Assembly: GCA_937891565.1 (NCBI GenBank)
Contig: CALAHA010000273.1
Location: 1-8,415 of the forward strand
Reading direction: 5' to 3'
Length of the DNA stretch: 8,415 nt
Origin: an uncultured Ilumatobacter sp.
GTDB taxonomy: Bacteria > Actinomycetota > Acidimicrobiia > Acidimicrobiales > Ilumatobacteraceae
In this document: one piece after another, positions 1-6,128 of the stretch
Layout of the letters: each line of letters begins with the position of its first letter
Numbering within the stretch: the stretch's first letter is position 1
Translations under genes and position numbers: made by a program
The notes under the pieces: model-generated
Databases searched by the model: none
Told to the model about the DNA's origin: nothing
What the model saw: only the letters and a program-made list of their open reading frames with translations

Positions 1-465
1 CCAAAGTTCCGGTTGAACTTCGAACCAGAAGAATGCGATCTGCTGACCCGTCTGCTCGGCGAGATGAAAGACCTTCTGACCGCCGAGGTGAACGAGGTAA
101 CCGCGCCGTTGCTTCATCGGTTGTTTCCACCGGCGTTTCGCGACGATCCGGAGAAGGAAGCCGAGTATCAGCGGTTGATGCGCGAGGAATTGGTGACGAG
201 CCGCGTCGTATCGGTCGAACTGGTCACCGCCATGTTGACGGCCGATCCGGACACGGGCCGTCTGGCAGATCTCAGTGAGTCCGACACGATGGCGTTCATG
301 CAGTCGTTGAACGCGGTTCGGCTGGTGTTGGGCACGATGCTCGACATCACCGACGACGAAACCGCCGAGCAAGCCGACATGGACGACTCCCACGAGTTCC
401 AGCTGTACGGCTACCTCGGCTGGTTGCTGGAGTGGACCGTCCAGTCCCTCTCCGAAACCGCGTAA
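1..465 (+). CDS. DUF2017 family protein, 5' end outside window
   Basis: The reading frame is open from the first base of the window and ends at TAA 463-465, giving 154 visible residues. A TTG at 13 could be read as a start, but the frame continues upstream and family members are longer (roughly 180-190 aa), so the N-terminus is probably missing. The protein is soluble, acidic and helical, with no signal peptide or membrane segment. The RLNFEPEE opening, the central EEL...R segment and the C-terminal YLGWLLEWTV segment match my memory of the actinobacterial DUF2017 family. Its biochemical function is unknown; genes of this family commonly sit next to clpS, but that neighbour would be upstream and cannot be seen. 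A 349-bp gap separates it from the pilus operon, so it is probably a separate transcription unit. Confidence 0.75.
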   Translation, partial: PKFRLNFEPEECDLLTRLLGEMKDLLTAEVNEVTAPLLHRLFPPAFRDDPEKEAEYQRLMREELVTSRVVSVELVTAMLTADPDTGRLADLSESDTMAFMQSLNAVRLVLGTMLDITDDETAEQADMDDSHEFQLYGYLGWLLEWTVQSLSETA

Positions 466-511
466 CCGGCACCGCGCTGACCACCCCCGCCACCCGCGCC
501 GCGTCATCACG

Positions 512-560
512 TTTTGGGTGAGCGATAGACGGAACCCACGCTGCAATCGCTCACACAGAA
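512..560. repeat. Hairpin repeat, unit 1 (imperfect)
   Basis: The left arm, TTTTGGGTGAGCGAT at 512-526, pairs with ATCGCTCACACAGAA at 546-560 through 15 positions, with one G-A mismatch (517/555) and one G-T wobble (514/558). The pairing degenerates after 527. The right arm is identical to that of unit 2 over 21 bp, exactly 61 bp downstream, whereas the intervening bases differ. This looks like a decayed or compensated copy of unit 2. Confidence 0.8.
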
Positions 561-572
561 GCCGCCACCGAT

Positions 573-621
573 TTTTGTGTGAGCGATTGCGGCGTCGTTC
601 GCTGCAATCGCTCACACAGAA
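573..621. repeat. Hairpin repeat, unit 2 (near-perfect 22-bp stem)
   Basis: The left arm 573-594 (starting TTTTGTGTGAGCGATTGC) pairs with 600-621 (ending GCAATCGCTCACACAGAA) over 22 consecutive positions. Only two are G-T wobbles (575/619 and 591/603). The loop is five bases, TCGTT at 595-599. No T-run follows on either strand, so it is not a standard intrinsic terminator. Its left arm can also pair with the right arm of unit 1 (538-560 with 573-595, loop 561-572), so two mutually exclusive RNA folds are possible. Confidence 0.88.
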
Positions 622-804
622 ATCGTGCCCAATCGTTTCCCCCTGGGCGCCACCTCTCCCCACTGTCTGTTGAACGGGTCGATTCGGCCACGCTCCGGCA
701 CCGCCGACCACGGAGAGAAAGGCCAGCTCACGCTATGTGGACCCAACAAACACAGCGGGAAAAGGCAGACCTCATCTTGGACTACGGTGCCATTCTCGTT
801 GGTC

Positions 805-809
805 GGAGG
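805..809 (+). promoter_or_regulatory. Ribosome binding site for the prepilin peptidase gene
   Basis: GGAGG lies five bases upstream of ATG 815. It decides the start: the frame is open further upstream to an ATG at 737, but that candidate has no comparable site and would add 26 residues with no family resemblance. Confidence 0.8.
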
Positions 810-814
810 GCGAT

Positions 815-1474
815 ATGACGATCCAATGCCAAAACCTCTTTCGGGAGGCAGATACCGCACCCCATGGAACAACGCGTCGTTCAGTCATCCGTTCAGTCAT
901 CCGTTCAGCGCACGCCCTTGGTTCGCTGGGTCGGAGCGCAGCAATCGCCACGACGATCATCGCACTCATCTCCGCCCTACAAAACGGCGTCCCGGCTGCA
1001 AGTGCGATCTCGGTTGCCCTGCTCGTGCCGGCGGCAATGGTTGACATCGTCGAACGACGCCTACCGAATCAGATCATCGCCGCCTCAGCGCTGGCCCTTG
1101 CGATCGGGCTCGTTCTCAATTCCAACAACGATTCCAACAGCGTCCTTGTCGGCAACGTCATGCTCGGTGTCGTCCTGTTGGCGGGCCCACTACTGGTCTT
1201 GCACCTGGTCTCACCCGGGTCGATGGGGTTCGGCGACGTGAAGATGGCGCTGGTCCTCGGTGCCGCCGTTGGCGCCGTCCACTGGCAGCTCGCCTTGGTG
1301 ACCATTGCGCTCGCCTCAGGAGCTAGCGCAACCGTGGCGCTGCTTCGACGCATGACCGAGATTGCTTTCGGACCCGGCCTCGTCGGCGCCGCTGCGTTCA
1401 GCCTCCTTACCCACACCTTGATGCTGACCCCCGCAGCGCTCGACTCCACGATCAGCATCGGACACTTCGCATGA
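815..1474 (+). CDS. tadV: A24 family (type IV) prepilin peptidase, TadV/CpaA-like
   Basis: This 219-aa polytopic membrane protein should cleave the leader peptide from the Flp prepilin at the cytoplasmic face of the membrane. The two aspartate motifs of the A24 aspartic peptidases are present: D77 in DIVERRLPN (77-85) and D141 in GFGDVK (138-143). Hydrophobic segments lie at roughly 41-55, 61-76, 86-102, 109-132, 144-154, 157-176 and 187-205. The length suits the small peptidases of Tad loci, which lack the N-methyltransferase domain of PilD. The start at 815 is chosen for its GGAGG site. The basic N-terminal tail contains a duplicated SVIR motif (residues 23-30) encoded by a 12-bp tandem repeat. 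The stop overlaps the next gene by ATGA at 1471-1474. It is the first gene of the operon. Confidence 0.9.
   Translation: MTIQCQNLFREADTAPHGTTRRSVIRSVIRSAHALGSLGRSAAIATTIIALISALQNGVPAASAISVALLVPAAMVDIVERRLPNQIIAASALALAIGLVLNSNNDSNSVLVGNVMLGVVLLAGPLLVLHLVSPGSMGFGDVKMALVLGAAVGAVHWQLALVTIALASGASATVALLRRMTEIAFGPGLVGAAAFSLLTHTLMLTPAALDSTISIGHFA
879..908 (+). repeat. In-frame 12-bp tandem repeat in the peptidase gene
   Basis: GTTCAGTCATCC occurs at 879-890 and 891-902, followed by a half copy GTTCAG at 903-908. The period is a multiple of three, so copy changes would add or remove SVIR in the basic cytoplasmic tail before the first hydrophobic segment without breaking the frame. Confidence 0.9.
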
Positions 1475-2139
1475 GTGACATCGACACACCCGCCCCACAC
1501 CAGCTGCCAGAGGAGCCCCGGGGTTTCCGCCCGTCGGCACGTCGTCGAAATCGGCTTGCTGCTGGCGTCGCACTCGGCGCAATCGCCATCGGTGGGAATA
1601 TTGCTGTCTATTCGGCTCTCAACTCGAGCGAACCAGCCGTCCAAGTTGTTCGTGACGTTGCCGCTGGCGACGCCATCACGTCCGACATGTTGCGCACCGT
1701 CGACGTCAATGTCGATGCAACTGTCAACGTGATCGAGGGCGCTGATCTCAGCTCGCTCATCGGCCAATATGCGCGAGTGCGTTTGGTCTCTGGGTCGTTG
1801 GTGACTCGCCAAGCCCTGCAAGCCGTGCCACTCGTCTCGGTCGGAAATGCCGTCGTCGCATTTGAGGTCGATGCCTCCGAGTTGCCGGTGGGCGTCCGCG
1901 AACGAGTGCCTGTTCGGCTCGTGATTCCTGCCGACCGCAGCGACGACGACCAAACCCCTGTCAGCATCGACGGCCGAGTGGTCGGATTTCCGACTGCTTC
2001 GGACAGCGGCGTCGGAACGATGTCGGTCTCAGTCGAACTCGATAATGCTGATGCTGCCGTCGCGGCCTCAGCTGACCATGTCCGCGTCGTCCTCCTCGTG
2101 CCAAGCCCCGACCCAGCTGCGGCAGGTCTCGGCGAATGA
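1471..2139 (+). CDS. SAF domain protein, CpaB/RcpC-like pilus assembly protein
   Basis: This 222-aa protein has a proline-rich, basic cytoplasmic tail (1-28, with RRR at 24-26), one membrane anchor (about 29-50), then an extracytoplasmic SAF domain starting near 56 (VQVVRDVAAGDAITSDML) and running to about 117 (SGSLVTRQAL). The remainder is beta-rich (VGNAVVAFEVDASELP and after). This is the architecture of CpaB/RcpC proteins, which in Gram-negative Tad systems act with the outer-membrane secretin. No secretin gene is visible here, so the role is presumably at the cell-wall side of the membrane and is inferred. The start ATG overlaps the peptidase stop (ATGA), and its own stop overlaps the next start in the same way, implying coupled translation. 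Confidence 0.82.
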   Translation: MSDIDTPAPHQLPEEPRGFRPSARRRNRLAAGVALGAIAIGGNIAVYSALNSSEPAVQVVRDVAAGDAITSDMLRTVDVNVDATVNVIEGADLSSLIGQYARVRLVSGSLVTRQALQAVPLVSVGNAVVAFEVDASELPVGVRERVPVRLVIPADRSDDDQTPVSIDGRVVGFPTASDSGVGTMSVSVELDNADAAVAASADHVRVVLLVPSPDPAAAGLGE

Positions 2140-2933
2140 GCATCGTTGCGGTCGTCGGCGATTGCACGACGACCACCGCGCTCGCCCTCGCTGCAGGATG
2201 GCCATCAGAACACGATGCCGTGGTGCTCGAAGCCGATCGCACGGGCGGCTCACTCGCCGCCTGGCTCGGCACACCTGCCAGCCCGTCGCTCTCCACGATC
2301 GTCGCGAACTCAGCCGCCCTCGGCAACAGCCCGTCGACCGCCTGGTCCTGCGTGAAGACCATGGTTCGCGACGCTCCTTCGGGCACTCGTTTCATCGCTG
2401 CACCGGTCCGCTCACGTGCCGCCAGCAGAGCGCTCAGCGAAGCCGGAAGCACATTGTTTCCGCTCCTCGCTCAACTCATCGAACCGACGATCATCGCCGA
2501 CATTGGTTCGTATACGGTCGCCGACGCTCCGCCGGTGCTGTTCTCGCTCGCCTCATCAATCGTTGTCTGCCACCGGCAAGACGCAGCATCAGCCGGAGCC
2601 GCAACCGTTCGACTCGAACGGCTCGCCGAACTCGTTCAGTTCCTGACGGCATTTGGCGTTCCCTTGACTGTGGCTCTGATCGGCAACCGCCCATTCGACC
2701 CCGACGAGGTCGGCCGGTTCCTCACTGCCGGCGGACCGGCCGAGATCGTCATGCACCCACTTCCAGTCGACGATCTCACGGCAGCCGTCTTTGCCGGTCG
2801 CACCGGCGTGTCCGAACGACGCCTCGCTCGCCTCCCCCTTATTCGGGAGGCATCAGCATTGGCACGACAGGTGGCATCGGCAGATGCGGTGCCGAATTCA
2901 GGCCGGATCGATCAGCTCGGACCCTCACGATGA
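2136..2933 (+). CDS. TadZ/CpaE-like (MinD/ParA-fold) protein with degenerate P-loop
   Basis: This 265-aa soluble protein resembles the MinD/ParA-type proteins of actinobacterial Tad loci. The N-terminal strand VAVVGD (4-9) leads into CTTTTALALA (10-19) where a Walker A motif should be, but without the glycines and lysine of GGxGKTT. It is followed by VVLEADRTGGSLAAWLG (29-45), which resembles the segment after the P-loop in MinD relatives, and by IIADIGS (119-125) at the Walker B position. A later strand, VALIGNRP (179-186), fits the fold. In Tad systems TadZ/CpaE places the apparatus at the correct site in the cell; that role is inferred here from fold and position between the CpaB-like gene and tadA. 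ATP binding is doubtful given the missing lysine. It starts in an ATGA overlap at 2136 and ends at TGA 2931-2933, inside the repeat preceding tadA. Confidence 0.75.
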   Translation: MSIVAVVGDCTTTTALALAAGWPSEHDAVVLEADRTGGSLAAWLGTPASPSLSTIVANSAALGNSPSTAWSCVKTMVRDAPSGTRFIAAPVRSRAASRALSEAGSTLFPLLAQLIEPTIIADIGSYTVADAPPVLFSLASSIVVCHRQDAASAGAATVRLERLAELVQFLTAFGVPLTVALIGNRPFDPDEVGRFLTAGGPAEIVMHPLPVDDLTAAVFAGRTGVSERRLARLPLIREASALARQVASADAVPNSGRIDQLGPSR

Positions 2934-2947
2934 CCTCAGCACAATGA
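2930..2947 (+). other. Mini-ORF 1, MTSAQ, possible coupling element
   Basis: The frame ATG ACC TCA GCA CAA TGA encodes five residues. Its ATG overlaps the stop of the TadZ-like gene (ATGA 2930-2933), and its TGA overlaps the ATG of the second mini-ORF (ATGA 2944-2947). The reading is direct. Whether it is translated is inference, and the peptide itself probably has no function. The site lacks an obvious Shine-Dalgarno sequence. Confidence 0.4.
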
Positions 2948-2957
2948 CCTCAGCACA
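2930..2957 (+). repeat. 14-bp tandem repeat at the tadA translation start
   Basis: ATGACCTCAGCACA is present twice, at 2930-2943 and 2944-2957, and a third partial copy (ATGACCTCA) at 2958 begins tadA itself. Each unit carries an ATGA start/stop overlap. Since 14 is not a multiple of three, the three ATGs lie in three different frames. Confidence 0.95.
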
Positions 2958-2961
2958 ATGA
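2944..2961 (+). other. Mini-ORF 2, MTSAQ, possible coupling element
   Basis: This is an exact duplicate of the first five-codon frame. Its TGA at 2959-2961 overlaps the ATG of tadA (ATGA 2958-2961). Together the two mini-ORFs form a stepping path of overlapping stops and starts from the TadZ-like gene to tadA. Confidence 0.4.
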
Positions 2962-4352
2962 CCTCAACATCACACCACGATGACCATCTACTCAGGACGG
3001 CCCTCGGTGTCATCACCGATCGTGTGGCGGAGCGCTTGGTCGACGCGCTCGAACGCGATGACGCCGCAACACCGGCTCATGATCGCTCTCCACTTATAGC
3101 CGACGAACGACGCCAGCAATTATTAATCGGCGCCTGGATCAGCGACGAAGTCGCTGTCATCAACGAAGAATTGCTGCACGATGGTCTCCGTCCACTCGAT
3201 CAACCGACCGAGCAGTTGCTCCGGTCGCGCGTCGTCGCCGAGCTGACAGGCGCTGGGCCACTCGAAAAATTTCTGAGCGACATCGGTGTCGAGGAGATCG
3301 ACGTCAACAGTGCCGAGTCCACATGGGTCACCTACACCGACGGCCGCAAGGTCGATGTCGGCCGGCTCTGGGCCTCGTCAACAGAATTAACGTCATTCCA
3401 AAAACGGATGGCGCTCCGGATGACCGGCACCGGGGAAGGCCGCCTCGACACGTCATCGCCAATGCTCACCCTGCAGTCAAACGATGGATCGCGCATCGTC
3501 ATGGTTTTGGGTGGCAATACCGAGCACGGCATCTCGACGCATCCGCGCATCGCCATCCGACGATTCGTTGTCCGCCAGGCGGGCTTGGACGGCCTCTCCG
3601 ATCTCGGCCTCTTCCCCAAGACGATGGTCGAGCAGTTCCGTGCCCTCGTGCGCTGCGGCTTCACCATTCTTGTGTCCGGCCCGCCCGGCGCCGGAAAGAC
3701 GACGCTCCTGACCGAACTCCTGGGCGAGGTCTCTCCGCTCGAACGCATCATCACGGTCGAGAAGAACCTGCTCGAGCTGCGGCTCGAAGACGACCCGCGC
3801 CACCCTGATGCGCCGGCGCTGTTCACGCGTCATGCCAATGCTGAAGGCGAGGGCGAAATCACGACGCGCCAGCTGGTCGAGCTGACGCGCCGGCTCAACC
3901 CCGACCGCGTCGTCGTCGGCGAGTTGGTGGAAGACGAGGCACTCGACATGCTCGACGTCGCCTCGATGTGTAAGCGCGGTTCGCTGGCAACGATCCATGC
4001 CCACACGTCCGACATCGTGCTGCAGCGTCTGGCGTACTACGTGTCGAAGTCGAACACGAGCCTGCCCGAGTTCGCCGTCTGGAGCCTGATAGCGCAGACC
4101 GTCGACTTTATTGTGCACATCGACTTGGTCCGCAATGCCAAGGCCGAGCAGGCCGCGATTCGTCGAGTGACCTCCGTGATCGAAGTCGGCGGCCTGGGTG
4201 AAGCTGGCGGCGTTTCCAGTACCGAATGCTGGGCCATCGACGATGGTGACGAACTGACGCAAGTCGCGCAGCTCTCGCAACGTCACTTGACGCGTCTGCG
4301 ACTGGCTGGCTACAGCGCAGAGCTCTTCTCTGTCGGAGAGCAAGTTCGATGA
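2958..4352 (+). CDS. tadA: TadA/CpaF family secretion ATPase
   Basis: This 464-aa cytoplasmic motor ATPase of the type II/IV secretion superfamily should power Flp pilus assembly through TadB/TadC. The N-terminal helical region (about 50-110) is followed by the GAGPLEKFLSD...VEEIDVNS segment (98-118) typical of CpaF. The catalytic core shows Walker A GPPGAGKTT (241-249), an Asp-box-like ITVEKNLLEL (265-274), a Walker B region RVVVGE (317-322) and the His box ATIHAHT (344-350). The family's usual Asp-box sequence is close to IEDxxEL; here it reads VEKNLLEL, with K and N in place of the aspartate region. The length fits the family. I chose the ATG at 2958 because it opens the only long frame and because the upstream ATGs at 2930 and 2944 stop after five codons. 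It has no good Shine-Dalgarno, so coupling to the upstream gene is likely. The stop overlaps the TadB-like gene (ATGA 4349-4352). Confidence 0.94.
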   Translation: MTSTSHHDDHLLRTALGVITDRVAERLVDALERDDAATPAHDRSPLIADERRQQLLIGAWISDEVAVINEELLHDGLRPLDQPTEQLLRSRVVAELTGAGPLEKFLSDIGVEEIDVNSAESTWVTYTDGRKVDVGRLWASSTELTSFQKRMALRMTGTGEGRLDTSSPMLTLQSNDGSRIVMVLGGNTEHGISTHPRIAIRRFVVRQAGLDGLSDLGLFPKTMVEQFRALVRCGFTILVSGPPGAGKTTLLTELLGEVSPLERIITVEKNLLELRLEDDPRHPDAPALFTRHANAEGEGEITTRQLVELTRRLNPDRVVVGELVEDEALDMLDVASMCKRGSLATIHAHTSDIVLQRLAYYVSKSNTSLPEFAVWSLIAQTVDFIVHIDLVRNAKAEQAAIRRVTSVIEVGGLGEAGGVSSTECWAIDDGDELTQVAQLSQRHLTRLRLAGYSAELFSVGEQVR

Positions 4353-5209
4353 GCCTGGCCCTCCTGACGCTGGTGGCGTGCTCGGTGCTCGGCGTCACCG
4401 CGGTTGTCGTTGCAGCCGCACCGATTCGCAACGATCCAGCGCCTGCAGCCCGACCGGACGACCAACTCATGACGCGTCTCGCGATCGGTGGCGTAACGGC
4501 GCTCCTCATCATTGCTTCCTCCGGTTGGGTCCTACCGGCATTCGTTGTAGCGACCGGTGTCTTCATGGGGGTCCGGATGTGGCAGCGGCGCGATCGTTCG
4601 ACGAACGACGTCGAACAGACAGATGCACTGGCATCGTGGATCGAAAGCCTGCGCGACGTGTTGATTGCCGGCGACCAGCCGATCGGCGCCATCGCCTCGA
4701 CTGTGTCAACAAGCCCCGCTCTGATTCGTCCACACGTCAGGCGTCTTTCCGCCGGGCTCGGTCGGCAAGAGCCGGACGTGGTGTTTCGGCGGTTCGCCGA
4801 CGACATCGACGACCCCCTTGGCGACCTCGTGGCTGCGGGCCTCCTCATTGCCGTACAACGCGGCGCTCGTACGGTCGCTGTGTTGACGTCGTTGGCCGAG
4901 CAAGCGCGTCATCAAGCTGATCGACGGCGCATCGTCGACGCAGAGCGAGCACCGATGCAACGCGAGGTCGGCCTCTTGACCCTCATCATGGGATCACTGA
5001 TTGTCGGCCTTCTCGTGTTCGGCCGCGCCGACTACCTCCGACCGTACGAAACGAGTGGCGGCCAAATTTTCCTGGCCATTGTCATCGCGATCTATGCGGT
5101 ACTCCTCCTTCGAGTCCAGCGGTTAGCGCGCTACCCCAAGCCGAGTCGATTCCTCACCACTGCCGCCGTCGAGCGGCGTGCGACAGCGACGCGCGAGATG
5201 CAATCGTGA
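4349..5209 (+). CDS. tadB: TadB-like type II secretion F family protein
   Basis: This 286-aa integral membrane protein is probably one half of the inner-membrane platform on which TadA acts. Hydrophobic segments lie at about 3-24, 43-58, 60-75, 206-225 and 239-254. The cytoplasmic T2SF domain lies between (about 90-205), containing SWIESLRDVLIAGDQPIGAI (96-115) and an LVAAGLLIAVQRGARTVAVL stretch (160-179) characteristic of TadB. The pattern of N-terminal helices, F domain and C-terminal helix pair, together with its place just after tadA, supports TadB over TadC. It begins at ATG in an ATGA overlap with tadA and ends in a GTGA overlap with the next gene. Confidence 0.9.
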   Translation: MSLALLTLVACSVLGVTAVVVAAAPIRNDPAPAARPDDQLMTRLAIGGVTALLIIASSGWVLPAFVVATGVFMGVRMWQRRDRSTNDVEQTDALASWIESLRDVLIAGDQPIGAIASTVSTSPALIRPHVRRLSAGLGRQEPDVVFRRFADDIDDPLGDLVAAGLLIAVQRGARTVAVLTSLAEQARHQADRRRIVDAERAPMQREVGLLTLIMGSLIVGLLVFGRADYLRPYETSGGQIFLAIVIAIYAVLLLRVQRLARYPKPSRFLTTAAVERRATATREMQS

Positions 5210-6084
5210 GCGCCAACGGACTTCTCGTGCTGGCCAGCTTGCTGCTCATGTGCGGGCTGGTACTCGCAGCCTCCGGTTGGCAGCAACCCCGCCCATCACT
5301 CGAGCGAAGCGTGCGCTATCTCCGCCGGCCCGCCCCATTGCCAGTGACAGGCGCTGCAGCTCCGCTCACGATTCGACTCGGGGATCTCGCCCTACAGACC
5401 GAGATCGGAGAACGAGCGTTGCGGTGGAAGCAGCCGCTTCGGCTCATCGGCCGAACAGTGCCGACTCACGTCGGGCTCTTGATACTTGCTGCGGTCGGTG
5501 GGCTGGTCGGGCCAGCCCTCGTCGTCGGGATGCTCTCCGCGGTCGGCCTGCTGTCGATCAGCGCCGTCGTGCCGCTCGGGCTCTCTCTGCTGGGCGCCGC
5601 CGCCGCACCATTCGCCGTTCACTCGGATGCGATCTCGCGCAGTGACGAAGTACGGATCGATGTGCGCCATCAGTTGTCTGCATATCTCGACATGGTCACG
5701 ATGCTGCTGGCTGGCAACACGGGACACGAAGGCGCACTCCAGCAGGCTGCCCGTGCCGGAGACGGTGTCCTGTTCACCGAACTCCGGCGACGGATGCGTG
5801 AGGTAGGAACCACCGGCAACAGCCTCGTCGGGGCGCTCGCCATCGTCGGCGAGGACTTCGGAGTCGTCGAGCTCACACAGGTGGCCGCCGCTGCCCAGCT
5901 CTCGGCCGCCGAGGGCGCGCCAGTTGCGAGGACTTTGACAGCGAAGTGCTCGACGCTCCGCTCGACGTTGGCAGCCGAGGAGGAGGCCAACGCCCGTGTC
6001 CGCAACGACAAGATCACGCCGCCGCTCGTCGGCATGGCCTTGCTCTTCATGGCACTCATCATCTATCCGGCACTCAATCTCTGA
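5206..6084 (+). CDS. tadC: TadC-like type II secretion F family protein
   Basis: This 292-aa membrane protein is the second platform subunit, paired with TadB. Hydrophobic segments lie at about 5-23, 89-112, 115-138 and 273-290. The T2SF domain (about 150-265) contains LSAYLDMVTMLLAGNTGHEGAL (157-178), a strong match to the TadC pattern, followed by a long amphipathic helix rich in E and R (about 250-268, LRSTLAAEEEANARVRNDK). The start is GTG at 5206 in a GTGA overlap with the TadB-like gene, with no better alternative in frame. It is the last gene of the assembly block; a 44-bp gap follows before the pilin. Confidence 0.9.
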   Translation: MSANGLLVLASLLLMCGLVLAASGWQQPRPSLERSVRYLRRPAPLPVTGAAAPLTIRLGDLALQTEIGERALRWKQPLRLIGRTVPTHVGLLILAAVGGLVGPALVVGMLSAVGLLSISAVVPLGLSLLGAAAAPFAVHSDAISRSDEVRIDVRHQLSAYLDMVTMLLAGNTGHEGALQQAARAGDGVLFTELRRRMREVGTTGNSLVGALAIVGEDFGVVELTQVAAAAQLSAAEGAPVARTLTAKCSTLRSTLAAEEEANARVRNDKITPPLVGMALLFMALIIYPALNL

Positions 6085-6128
6085 GCTCACTCACTCGCTC
6101 ACTCACAACAACAACAAGGAGACACCAA
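6085..6128 (+). promoter_or_regulatory. Low-complexity leader with strong pilin RBS
   Basis: The gap is built from CTCA-type repeats (6087-6106) followed by CAA repeats (about 6106-6117), then AAGGAG at 6116-6121, seven bases before ATG 6129. This is the best Shine-Dalgarno in the window. The G-poor, unstructured leader should keep the site accessible. No promoter motif is evident in this short space. Confidence 0.75.

Larger units (their letters stand above)
466..814. other. Intergenic region and leader of the pilus operon
   Basis: These 349 bp lie between the DUF2017 gene and the first pilus gene. The left part (about 512-621) is taken up by two inverted-repeat units listed separately. The right part (622-800) shows no convincing coding potential in any frame and no clear -35/-10 pair: TTGAAC at 670 has no -10 box at the right spacing. 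The operon promoter should lie here but cannot be placed. No recognisable riboswitch, tRNA or rRNA was seen. Confidence 0.6.

Noticed and set aside
573..590. Resemblance of TGTGTGAGCGATTGC to the lac operator
   Set aside because: Only a short core (TGTGAGCG) matches. No LacI-family gene is present in the window, and the inverted-repeat structure is better explained as a repeated hairpin.
512..621. Hairpin pair as an intrinsic terminator of the DUF2017 gene
   Set aside because: Neither stem is followed by a T-run on either strand. A terminator role cannot be excluded but is not supported.
704..806. Long-range pairing CCGACCA (704-710) with TGGTCGG (800-806), touching the first operon RBS
   Set aside because: Seven complementary bases about 90 nt apart are expected by chance in GC-rich sequence of this length, and no supporting inner stems matched a known riboswitch, including c-di-GMP types.
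737..814. Extension of the prepilin peptidase start to ATG 737
   Set aside because: It would add 26 hydrophilic residues without family resemblance and has no Shine-Dalgarno, while ATG 815 has GGAGG at ideal spacing.
1069..1953. 294-codon open frame on the minus strand
   Set aside because: It is antisense to the peptidase and SAF genes, has no recognisable domain, and arises from codon bias in GC-rich coding DNA.
2045..2947. 300-codon plus-strand frame ending in MTSAQ
   Set aside because: It is an arginine/serine-rich shadow of the TadZ-like gene. Only its last five codons matter, as mini-ORF 1.
3477..4343. 288-codon open frame on the minus strand across tadA
   Set aside because: It is a shadow of the strongly conserved tadA frame, with no family resemblance of its own.
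5946..6128. Upstream extension of the flp frame into tadC
   Set aside because: It overlaps the conserved end of tadC. The AAGGAG site and the small prepilin layout fix the start at 6129.
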